From Ramicandelaber brevisporus (lineage: Eukaryota; Kickxellomycota; Ramicandelaberales; Ramicandelaberaceae): a stretch of DNA of 26,939 nucleotides. This document shows, piece by piece, positions 7,913 through 15,738 of the stretch. The DNA lies in the NCBI GenBank assembly GCA_025201865.1, contig MU602999.1:1-26939 (forward strand), given 5' to 3'. The notes beneath the pieces were generated by a model. The model was not told where the DNA came from, did not search any database, and saw only the letters and a list, made by a program, of their open reading frames with translations. Numbering within the stretch: position 1 is the first letter of the stretch; every line of letters begins with the position of its first letter. A program made the translations under genes and the position numbers.

Positions 7913-10741
7913 ATGAGCAGCTCAAACAGCAACAGCGGCAACAGTAACAACAGCGGCAGCAGCGGCAGCAGCGGCAGCAGCGGTAGCAACCAGGACCGTC
8001 TGCGTAGAGTCACAGGTGCTTCCCAGAGAGCACCTGAAATGATGAACTTTGCGGGCGAAACAGTTGACAGTCAGGAAGATTACCGCTACCTGTTTGGTGA
8101 TAACCTAGCAAGTACTACTAGTCCAGCCCAGGAGCTGGAAGAGACGTGGGCAAGAATGGAAACTGGTAACAGGTCATTGGATGAGATTATAGCTGCTGTT
8201 CGAAGCAGCCAAGAGCGTCTCCGCAGAATTAGAGAATCGAGACCAGTTCCAACTACAACTGTAACCACAGCTACAACCACAACTGCAACTGCAAATAGAA
8301 CAGCGCCAGCCAATGCCACGACTGGCCCTAGTAGTTCAGGGTCTTTTACTGTGAGATACGCAGACTTTTTACCTTCACCTCACAATCCCGCATCAGAGAC
8401 TGGAGCCAATGCTCGGCCTAATCCAATGCTGATTGCATCTCGTCTGGGCAGAGAGGGAGGAAATGAAGACAATGGAAACCGCGGCCGCAGTACACCTGAA
8501 CCTGCAGCAGTGGCAGCAGCGATGGAAGGAGCAGTCACATCAACAGTTGCACCTCGCGACACTATGCGTCGTACTACAGTTGACAGTAGTAGTAGTAGTA
8601 GTTCAGTTGCGGACCGCCCACGATACAGTGCATGGTTTGGAATGACTACCAACTCTCCTCGTCCATCCTCAGTTGCAGCCACAGCCGGCGGAAGTGTCCG
8701 CGATAGTGACATTAATGGCAATAACAACAATAATAATAACAATAATAACAGCATTAGATCAACACGAACATCCCAGTCTCGGCCATTGGACACCAACTCT
8801 TCAGAATCAAGTGGTAGAAACTATGAGCGTGCACGGGAATATATAAATGCAATTCAGTATTTGGACGCAATCGATCCACCGAGACAGACGCGCACTGGTT
8901 CTGCAAACACTGCAGCCACTGCCACAGCAGATGCCACTACCACTACCACTGCCACTACAGCTCGAAACAGACCATTGGCTGACTTTGTAAATCCATTCTC
9001 TCGTACATCAGATAGAACTGGCGGATTCATGCGCACTAATTTACGCCGTCAATTCTTGAGCCCAGATGATGAATACAATAATAACAACATCAACAACAAT
9101 AACAACAACAACAATAATAATGTAACAACAGCCGTTCCACCATCCATCCTGCGTCGACCAAATAGTCTTCGTAGCTATTTACGTGGTCGATCTCAACAGC
9201 AGCAGCAGCAACAGCAACCACAGATGCAGCAACAGCGCACTTCTCGTACTGATTTTGGGGAATTGGCTGAACTGTCATCTGAGTATTTACGCAGTATTCC
9301 AATGACACAGGAAGACCGCAGTGTGGCTCAGTTCCCTCAACAAGACCGATCATTGTTTACAGCAGATTCATCGTCGAGTGAGTCTGATGATAACAACAAC
9401 AACAACATCAATAATATTGGTAGAGTTCGTGGATATGACAATCCAATGTTGTATGCATATCCAGAAGGCACAAATAGTAGCAACGAGCGTCCATATGATG
9501 TGGATTTGCCTGATTATTCATTTGAGAATATATTCAATGGTAATAACAATAATAGCAGTAGTAACAATAACGATGATGGCGATGATGATGCATCCGAGGA
9601 TATGTATTACAATCAGAATCAAGGCAATGCATTCAATATCATTAACAATAACAATGCTATGAACAGTATAAATAATGCATTGGCTCGTGCTCGTATTCGC
9701 GCGCGCATTGCAGCAGCAGCAGATGCTATTGGCTCGTCAAATGAAATCAATGCCTCCTTCTTGGCTCCATCGTATTTGAGCGATGCTAACAATGGAACTG
9801 AGGAAGATGGAGTGAGGTTCTGGAGTAATATATTCCAAACGGACGATGGAAGTGATATAAACAGCAGCAATGTACTAGCATCATTGGCCAATCGATCATT
9901 ACGTCAGCTACGCCATTGGGATCCATTTAATTCTAGATTTGTGACTGAGTTTGATAATGTTAACAATCATACTGATTACGACAATAGACGCAAGATGATT
10001 AAATTAAGTGCAGACACAAGTGTTGAGATCCATCCAAATGGTAAAACACACCGCACTTATTATAATAATCTACAGCCGCTTGCTTTCACTATTCAAATGC
10101 CAACTGCAGGCATTGATGGATTTCACTCAAATGTATCACTAGCCAGCTCATCCAGTGCACGTTCAATCCTGATTGATGATAGACAAACGTTCCGCACTCC
10201 GCGTGCCCGCAATGTTAATATTGTGCTCAAATACTCTCCATTGGGCATTGGCTCTCAAGTTGACACGTGCACCATCTCTCAAGTTACCATAAAGAGCCCA
10301 ATTGCTGAGCCTGGAATGACGTCCATCTCGCCAGTGACTGAATGTGCAATGTTTGTATCCCACGAACCAATCACCAACCAAGATATGCGTGCGTTTGACG
10401 ATTTCACTCGCGACCAGTTTGAACAGTACGCCAATGCGTATGACGGCAATGATGCCAAGTCCACCGATGGCAGCAGTAGCAATACTCCAGCATCACGCTG
10501 TCTTGCTCAGCTACGTCTCACGTCATTCCCAACTGGTGGCAAATTGGCTCCACTTGCCTACTTTTGGCTCAGTTACGATTGCGAGTACAAGGCGTCTGTC
10601 AATGTACCTGCCCGCAGTGGCCGCTATATTCTCGTAAAGATGCTTCGTCCCGAGCCTCGCTGTTCGTCGATGGAATTGCAGTATGTTGGATTCAATGGAT
10701 TCACTGGCCCACGCACCTTTGCAGTCGCTCAACTCTGCTAA
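7913..10741 (+). CDS. Large Asn/Ser-rich protein with a conserved-looking C-terminal domain, function unknown
   Basis: A 942-residue single-exon protein. I place the start at 7913 (MSSSNSNSGN), after an A-rich leader. The same frame is open upstream to 7667, but that part is basic, Pro-rich and overlaps the divergent promoter. Residues 1-690 are low complexity: a Ser-Gly-rich start, Thr-rich stretches, poly-Ser, several poly-Asn blocks (about 268-278, 386-402, 494-500), a poly-Gln block near 427 and an acidic Asp stretch near 560. Short ordered islands recur, for example GELAELSSEYLRSIP-like and NIFQTDDGSD. The last 250 residues (about 691-942) are ordered and beta-rich with few repeats. They end RYILVKMLRPEP...SMELQYVGFNGF, a pattern like the last strands of APC10/DOC-type galactose-binding jelly rolls. 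That resemblance is inference. No F-box, RING or membrane segment was seen. Confidence 0.75.
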   Translation: MSSSNSNSGNSNNSGSSGSSGSSGSNQDRLRRVTGASQRAPEMMNFAGETVDSQEDYRYLFGDNLASTTSPAQELEETWARMETGNRSLDEIIAAVRSSQERLRRIRESRPVPTTTVTTATTTTATANRTAPANATTGPSSSGSFTVRYADFLPSPHNPASETGANARPNPMLIASRLGREGGNEDNGNRGRSTPEPAAVAAAMEGAVTSTVAPRDTMRRTTVDSSSSSSSVADRPRYSAWFGMTTNSPRPSSVAATAGGSVRDSDINGNNNNNNNNNNSIRSTRTSQSRPLDTNSSESSGRNYERAREYINAIQYLDAIDPPRQTRTGSANTAATATADATTTTTATTARNRPLADFVNPFSRTSDRTGGFMRTNLRRQFLSPDDEYNNNNINNNNNNNNNNVTTAVPPSILRRPNSLRSYLRGRSQQQQQQQQPQMQQQRTSRTDFGELAELSSEYLRSIPMTQEDRSVAQFPQQDRSLFTADSSSSESDDNNNNNINNIGRVRGYDNPMLYAYPEGTNSSNERPYDVDLPDYSFENIFNGNNNNSSSNNNDDGDDDASEDMYYNQNQGNAFNIINNNNAMNSINNALARARIRARIAAAADAIGSSNEINASFLAPSYLSDANNGTEEDGVRFWSNIFQTDDGSDINSSNVLASLANRSLRQLRHWDPFNSRFVTEFDNVNNHTDYDNRRKMIKLSADTSVEIHPNGKTHRTYYNNLQPLAFTIQMPTAGIDGFHSNVSLASSSSARSILIDDRQTFRTPRARNVNIVLKYSPLGIGSQVDTCTISQVTIKSPIAEPGMTSISPVTECAMFVSHEPITNQDMRAFDDFTRDQFEQYANAYDGNDAKSTDGSSSNTPASRCLAQLRLTSFPTGGKLAPLAYFWLSYDCEYKASVNVPARSGRYILVKMLRPEPRCSSMELQYVGFNGFTGPRTFAVAQLC

Positions 10742-11173
10742 ATCAAGTAAAACAATTGCAATCATCATCAACATCATCATCAACAACAACAACAACAACA
10801 TCGATATCGTCGGTATCATCAAATGTGTACTCATCTCATCTCATCTCATCTCATCTCAACTCATCCATTTCTAAATCTCCAACAAAGTGATGTACACTGT
10901 ATTATCAGGTTATCTTTTTACATTTGTTTTCTTTCTTCTTTCTTTTATTTTAAAACAGGCTCAATGTCATCATCATCATTATCATCATGATAGCCATCAC
11001 TTGATGTTGCGTGTAAGATGCCGCTGTCGATCGCTGTCCAATGTGCGTTGATGTGGAGATCTCGTGGCATCATTGCTGTGTCTCGTCTCTCTCGTGAGAG
11101 TTTCCTCTTCCAGCGCTCACCAAACTCAACCTGAACTCAACCTGAACTCTGCCAAAAATTGTCGACAGTAACG
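10742..11173. other. Intergenic region with ATC/AAC and TCATC repeats and a T-rich tract
   Basis: Between two plus-strand genes. It holds an (ATC)n/(AAC)n stretch at about 10762-10800, a TCATC pentamer repeat at about 10833-10855, and a long pyrimidine tract ending in AAACAG at about 10918-10958 that looks like a 3' splice site of a leader intron of the downstream gene. I could not pair it with a convincing donor. Near 11119-11150 an 11-base CTCAACCTGAA unit occurs twice in tandem, just before the next start codon. Confidence 0.5.
10833..10858 (+). repeat. TCATC/CTCAT pentanucleotide microsatellite
   Basis: About five perfect copies of the pentamer CTCAT follow the stop codon of the Asn-rich gene by about 90 bases. 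It probably lies in the 3' untranslated region. Confidence 0.85.
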
Positions 11174-12349
11174 ATGACCAGCAGCGTTTCGCATGGTGTT
11201 GACGGTCTGCTAAAGCCGGTTCAGCAGCTGTCACTATGGCACGAGCTGCGTGAGCTCTCTCCACAGAGTCGCAGCAAACTTGGCTGGTCGGTTGCTCTTG
11301 GAACGATCGCTGTCATCCTCTGGCTGTACGGCATGGTTGTCGACAGTCTATCCATTCTTGCCTACTCTTATCTCGTTGCATTCGATGCTGTTGGCCTGGT
11401 TGTTCTCGTCATTGGATCCGTCCTCAGAACATCGACTACATTGAGGTTGAAAACATTGTCAAATCCATTCGGCAAGCAGCGATTGGAACTGCTGGCAGCG
11501 TTCACAACGATTGTATGTCTGCTGTATGCATCGATCCATGTTACGAAGGAGGGTCTTGAACATGTTTTGCTGCCTCACGAAGCTTCCGAGCACGACCCTC
11601 ACAATGTACTCTCGTTTGTAGCTGGCTCGAATCATGGCGACAGCGAAGAGCACGACTCTCACAGCAGTGTTAGCCGGTTACCGTCGTTCATGCATCCATC
11701 CAGTGTGCTTGGCTCGCAAGAGGATGACCATGTCGGCGTTGTCATCTTTATCACGGCTGCGCTTGCACTGTCTCTTCATTGCATTCGCTCGCATGGTCTG
11801 CACGGCCGCAACGCCGGCAAATGGCAGCGCTCGTACCATCCACGTGGTCGCTTTTCAGCAATTCTCGAAAATGGCTTTGCGCTGGGCGGAATAGTCAGCT
11901 CGCTTTTGGTCGGATTCGTGTGCGTTTTCTATACATCTGGTCCATCGTTTATGAAGGCAGATCGGTTGGTTTCACTGTTGATTGGAGCGATTATGGCAAT
12001 CAATGGTGCGCCTGCTGCAACCCGCCTGGGAATGCTACTCCTGCAGACAACACCTGCTGATGTTGGATTGCAGGTCGATCAAGCACTGGACGAGGTTATC
12101 ACGACATTTAATGGGCACTACGCGTATGAAGCAACGAAGCATGGCTATGAACATCCAGCTGCACAGTTTAGCATTGCCAGGTGTCATGCGTGGGTCAACG
12201 GCGTTGGCGAAACAGTCGCCGCAGTTGACATTAGAGTACGACTGCCGTATCCCGAAGCGGAGGTTGACATTGCTGGAATTCGAGCTGGTATCTCATCCCG
12301 ACTTCAAGGCATTGTTCAAGATTTAACTCTCCAGATTACTAGCAGATGA
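11174..12349 (+). CDS. ZnT6/Zrg17-like cation diffusion facilitator, non-transporting partner type
   Basis: A 391-residue polytopic protein of the CDF (SLC30) family. About six membrane segments are visible, starting near 37-57 and 60-82. The family element FGKQRLELLAAF lies at about 99-110, before the third segment. A His/Asp/Ser-rich loop (about 133-185) sits between segments three and four. The cytosolic C-terminal domain starts at LLQTTPADVGLQVDQALDEV and ends QGIVQDLTLQI, and it resembles human ZnT6 more than canonical ZnTs. The metal-site pattern of TM2 (H/D-x3-D) is L67-x3-D71, and the TM5 H-x3-D is also missing (NGFALGGIVSS). ZnT6 and Zrg17 lack these ligands and work as heterodimer partners of ZnT5/Msc2 to load zinc in the early secretory pathway. 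I infer the same here. The start is the ATG at 11174; an in-frame TTG five codons upstream is not used. Confidence 0.8.
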   Translation: MTSSVSHGVDGLLKPVQQLSLWHELRELSPQSRSKLGWSVALGTIAVILWLYGMVVDSLSILAYSYLVAFDAVGLVVLVIGSVLRTSTTLRLKTLSNPFGKQRLELLAAFTTIVCLLYASIHVTKEGLEHVLLPHEASEHDPHNVLSFVAGSNHGDSEEHDSHSSVSRLPSFMHPSSVLGSQEDDHVGVVIFITAALALSLHCIRSHGLHGRNAGKWQRSYHPRGRFSAILENGFALGGIVSSLLVGFVCVFYTSGPSFMKADRLVSLLIGAIMAINGAPAATRLGMLLLQTTPADVGLQVDQALDEVITTFNGHYAYEATKHGYEHPAAQFSIARCHAWVNGVGETVAAVDIRVRLPYPEAEVDIAGIRAGISSRLQGIVQDLTLQITSR

Positions 12350-12465
12350 TCCCTAATGTCTTTATCTTTTTTTCAAATCAAATCTAATAGCAATAGTAAT
12401 AACAAATAACTAACCCCCAGAAGTAAAGTAAAGAAAAGGATTAAAGGATTAAAAAAGGATGATGA

Positions 12466-13005
12466 TTAGGCATTGGATTCTCTAATGTGATTAGATCTCG
12501 GCAGAATCTCAAACAAGTACTGCAAATGCTTTGCATGGAACGCCAGATGGGCTGCTTTATCATCAATCTTTGTCCTCCTTGATGCTTCCCCAGCTCCACC
12601 GGCTCCAAACACCACTGTTCTATCCGCCAGCTGCTCACCCTGCAATGTCGAGCATTTGACACCCACCACGCAATCGCTCGCCACGGCCGTTCCCGATGCC
12701 ACAACCGCCAGCGTCTCAAATGTATTTCTGCTACCAATGCTCTTGGCTTCAATTTTAGCACCAACTTCAAAGACATTGTCGTCGCCAATAACCAACGGCT
12801 CAGAGGAGTAGTTGATGATGGTGACGTTTTCGCAAATGAGATTGCGATTGCCAATCACGATCGGGCCGGGCTTGGCAATGAGATGAGCGCGAGGGTGGAC
12901 AACAGTGCGAGAACCGATGTGGACACTGCCTTGGATAAAAGTATCCTGGCAAACGAGAGCTCCACGCTCGATCTTCATGCCGGGGTTGTTGCTAGTTCCT
13001 GCCAT
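12466..13005 (-). CDS. DCTN6: Dynactin subunit 6 (p27)
   Basis: A 179-residue left-handed beta-helix protein with hexapeptide-repeat signatures over about 10-135: VHIGSRTVVHPRAHLI, PIVIGNRNLICENVTIIN, LVIGDDNVFEVGAKIEA, IGSRNTFETLAVV and CVVGVKCSTL, then TVVFGAG and a short C-terminal helix (HAKHLQYLFEILP). This order matches dynactin p27. With p25 it caps the pointed end of the dynactin filament and helps link dynein to cargo. The loop before VIGDDNVFEVG is shorter than in the human protein. The frame is open upstream to 13167 and would add a hydrophobic leader of 54 residues, but the family begins at the ATG at 13003-13005 and is cytosolic. The 3' end faces the ZnT6-like gene with 116 bases between stops. 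Confidence 0.92.
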   Translation of the reverse strand: MAGTSNNPGMKIERGALVCQDTFIQGSVHIGSRTVVHPRAHLIAKPGPIVIGNRNLICENVTIINYSSEPLVIGDDNVFEVGAKIEAKSIGSRNTFETLAVVASGTAVASDCVVGVKCSTLQGEQLADRTVVFGAGGAGEASRRTKIDDKAAHLAFHAKHLQYLFEILPRSNHIRESNA

Positions 13006-13880
13006 TGCGTATGTTCTGTTTTTTTTTTTTAAATTTATTTGTTTGTTGCTATCGCTACGACTACGAAGGAGAACAACATTCAGTAGTAGCAACAGTATCC
13101 ATTGCTGGTAAAAGAAAAACAAAAGAGGCAAACTGCAAAGTATGAGATAACTTGGAGATACTTGCATTTGCCATAGATGATGTCTCTAATCTGTTGTTCA
13201 TCATTACCACCCTGATCGCATTTGTCGTGGCATCTATACTTTTTGATCAAAGAAAGCACATGTTGTCGTTTTGATAAACATTATCGTCATGATTGTGCCT
13301 TGATACAAATACACTGCTACACAACGATAGGACAGGAGCTATCTCCACATGGCTGTTGGCGCGTGCCTTCCCTTGATTGTAGTTTAATTTGGTTACACAC
13401 ACTGGTGCTTTTTATAGTCAAAAGTGACGTTATTTTTGTGTGCGCCAAGATTTGCCTCACATCGGAGAGATTTTTTACGCACGGCTCTGAAAAGCCAATC
13501 GCTTGCCAAGCCAAGCCTCCGCCTCCTCTGCAAAGTGGAGAGAGGTAGGGGCTTATCACACACACACATATACACACACTCTCTCTTTCTCTCTTTCTTT
13601 CTCTCCCCATCCCGAAGAGGTGCATCTAACGACTCTCGCGGAGCTGCATCTTTTTTTTTTTATCTTTTTTATGGTTGTCAGTTGAACGTCAGATCTCTTT
13701 TGTCGAAGTTTCCTTTTGATCCAGAAAGCCTCTCTCTCTCTATCTCTCCTTCTGCAACACTTGCCTTCTACCAATACTGCACGTCTACCCTAATCTCTAA
13801 TCTACACACATACCTACACACCTATCTATACACACCTATCCACATAAATACAATACACACAACAAAAGACGAGGTGTAAA
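13006..13880. other. Divergent promoter region between DCTN6 and the GDT1-like gene
   Basis: About 875 bases without a gene. There is an A/T homopolymer block at 13019-13035 next to the DCTN6 start. A TATAG-like sequence lies at 13412-13416, and a TGACGT half-CRE at 13425-13430. From about 13556 the plus strand becomes a CA- then CT-rich leader with an 11-T run near 13651, and then CA/CTA-rich DNA up to the ATG at 13881. I see no RNA gene or mobile element. Confidence 0.5.
13556..13610 (+). repeat. CA then CT microsatellite tract in the leader of the GDT1-like gene
   Basis: A CACACA/TATACA run is followed by CTCTCT and CTTTCT runs on the plus strand, about 270-320 bases upstream of the start codon. 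It is part of the pyrimidine-rich leader pattern seen before several genes here. Confidence 0.8.
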
Positions 13881-14999
13881 ATGGCTCCTATCGCAGCTAT
13901 CCCAGATGATACCCTCGACAATGGCACCTCGACGCTGCAGGCTTTCCTTTCCAGCGTCGCCGTCATTTTCGCCACTGAAATCGGCGACAAAACCTTTTTG
14001 ATCGCAGCAGTCATGGCGATGCGACACCCTCGGACAACCATCTTCCTGGGTGCCATTCTTGCCCTCTTCATCATGTCGGCACTCTCGGCGGTTATCGGCC
14101 ATGCATTGCCTGCGCTGATTCCACGGTCATATGTGGACTTGCTGGGTGCAGTGCTGTTCTTGGTCTTTGGAGCACGCATGATTCATGAATCGGGTGGGCT
14201 GTCTGACGATGCAATCAAGGAAGAGTTGGATGAGGTTACCGCAGAGCTGGACGACAAAAAGTTTGATGACGATGAAGAGGCTCAAATGCAAAAGCGGCAC
14301 GAGGAGGATGAAGGATTTGAGCTCAAGGTGAGAAAGAGCGAGTCTGCAAGTGGAGCTGTTGACAGTGCCAGAGCCAGCCTTGATCGCTTCACCATCAGCA
14401 CACCGCCTGACCATGATGCCGTCGATACAACCCCATCATCTGCACCGGCTCCGGCTGTGAAGGCTGACGAATGTAGTTTACTGGGCTGCCTGTCCGCAAT
14501 GGGATCGCGCCTATCTTCCACTCTGAGCACCATGACCTCTCCAGCTTTCATCCAGACCTTCATCCTCGTGTTCCTCGCCGAATGGGGCGACCGCTCTCAG
14601 ATTGCCACGATTGCCCTGGCTGCCACCCAAGGCGTCGTTGTCGTCACCCTGAGTACCACATTTGGCCACTCTCTATGCACTGGTCTGGCGGTTGTTGGTG
14701 GTCGGTTGCTGGCCAGCCGTATCTCCATCAAGAAGGTGACGCTGATTGGCGGCATTGTCTTCATGCTGTTTGGACTGTTTGGCCTTTATGAGCTCGGCGC
14801 ATTGTCATCTGCCGCTAACGCTGTTGCCTCGTATGGCGCAAAGGGTGGTGATGCAGCACATGCTGCTGTTGCTGCTGCTGCTGCTGCCGCGGGCCAAGGC
14901 CACCATGGACTTGCCAATGCGCCAGTGCCCACTCCAACTGCTGATCCAAGAACTGTGGACAATGCCGTGGCTGATTTGCTCAATACTAAAACGGCGTAA
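13881..14999 (+). CDS. GDT1: GDT1/TMEM165 family (UPF0016) Ca2+/Mn2+:H+ antiporter
   Basis: A 372-residue membrane protein made of two homologous three-helix halves. Each half carries the family motif E-x-G-D-[KR]-[ST]: ATEIGDKTFL with Glu33 and Asp36 in the first, and LAEWGDRSQIA with Glu234 and Asp237 in the second. Helices lie at about 21-46, 53-73, 80-97 and at about 222-245, 250-275, 285-307. These transporters supply Mn2+ and remove Ca2+ and protons in the Golgi, supporting glycosylation. A long acidic cytosolic loop (about 108-200, rich in Asp/Glu/Lys then Ser/Pro) joins the halves. A poly-Ala, GCT-repeat-coded tail follows the last helix. No clear cleavable signal peptide precedes the first helix, unlike many GDT1 proteins, so an alternative upstream start or exon cannot be excluded. 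Confidence 0.93.
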   Translation: MAPIAAIPDDTLDNGTSTLQAFLSSVAVIFATEIGDKTFLIAAVMAMRHPRTTIFLGAILALFIMSALSAVIGHALPALIPRSYVDLLGAVLFLVFGARMIHESGGLSDDAIKEELDEVTAELDDKKFDDDEEAQMQKRHEEDEGFELKVRKSESASGAVDSARASLDRFTISTPPDHDAVDTTPSSAPAPAVKADECSLLGCLSAMGSRLSSTLSTMTSPAFIQTFILVFLAEWGDRSQIATIALAATQGVVVVTLSTTFGHSLCTGLAVVGGRLLASRISIKKVTLIGGIVFMLFGLFGLYELGALSSAANAVASYGAKGGDAAHAAVAAAAAAAGQGHHGLANAPVPTPTADPRTVDNAVADLLNTKTA

Positions 15000-15219
15000 A
15001 ACCCTGCCACTCCCTGGATGGACCCCCATTAATGCGTCCATCTCTCCCTCCCTAATATATATTTCATGCTAGCTTGTCCTTATGTTTTACTCTTTGTCCT
15101 TTGGTCTTTGGTCTTCGTTTCCGCTTACTCTACTTTACCCTTTTTTCTTTTTACGCTTCAGCATGCAAGATGTCATCGTCATGAGAGTATCTTTAAACCT
15201 TTACATTCTACATCATTCT

Positions 15220-15486
15220 TTAAATGGAATCAGCAGCAGCCTGCTCAGCGTTCAGCTTAGCCTTCTCTGCACGCATCGTCTCGAACCGTGATTGTCTCTC
15301 CTGGATGCGAGCAACATTGTTCTCATTGATGAAGTAGCACTGATATCCGACGAATGCACCGATAGCCGTTGCGATCGCTAAGCTTCCTGGCCGTGAAAAG
15401 TATGGACGGTGCATCAGGCCGTTCGACATGACGCGAGTGGCCAGTCCAGCCACAGTGCCGACTGCAGTGTACGCAAGAACGCCCAT
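15220..15486 (-). CDS. Small membrane protein, possibly NDUFC2/NUXM-like complex I subunit
   Basis: An 88-residue protein, M-GVLAYTAVGTVAGLATRVM at the start. It has two short hydrophobic helices (about 3-20 and 35-52) joined by a loop with RPYFSRPGS, then a charged amphipathic C-terminus (RIQERQSRFETMRAEKAKL). The order of an N-terminal 'Y...G...GL' helix, an 'RP' turn, a second 'AFxxGY' helix and a charged tail resembles the NDUFC2 (B14.5b) and fungal NUXM type accessory subunits of mitochondrial complex I. I judge this by eye from weak similarity, so it is tentative. The gene is convergent with the GDT1-like gene (220 bases) and divergent from BABAM1 (252 bases), a tidy slot that supports its being real. 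Confidence 0.65.
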   Translation of the reverse strand: MGVLAYTAVGTVAGLATRVMSNGLMHRPYFSRPGSLAIATAIGAFVGYQCYFINENNVARIQERQSRFETMRAEKAKLNAEQAAADSI

Positions 15487-15653
15487 CGCTGTGTATGTAT
15501 ATAACCGAGTCGGTTTGAGATCGAGTGCTGGTGGAAAGATTTTGGGTTACAAATTTGCAAGGCGGAAGAGTAAAAAAGTAAGAAAAAGAAAAAGAAGAAA
15601 GAAAAAGAAAAAGGAACACACTGGAAACAAGGGTTGGCATCACCTGCATCTCA

Positions 15654-15690
15654 TCAGCAACAGCAACAGCAACAACAGCAGCAGCAACAG
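15654..15690 (+). repeat. CAG/CAA repeat in the leader just upstream of BABAM1
   Basis: Twelve CAG/CAA triplets lie about 50 bases before the BABAM1 ATG and in the same frame, with no stop between. The frame begins at a TTG, not an ATG, so I treat this as leader sequence rather than coding, but non-AUG initiation would add a poly-Gln N-terminus. Confidence 0.8.
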
Positions 15691-15738
15691 TGTTATTTCT
15701 TCCTCTTCTTTTTCATCAGCGTTGACAAACAACACGAA

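Noticed and set aside
13006-13167. Hydrophobic 54-residue extension of dynactin p27
   Set aside because: p27 is cytosolic and begins near the beta helix. The extension is a translation of T-rich leader DNA with a homopolymer.
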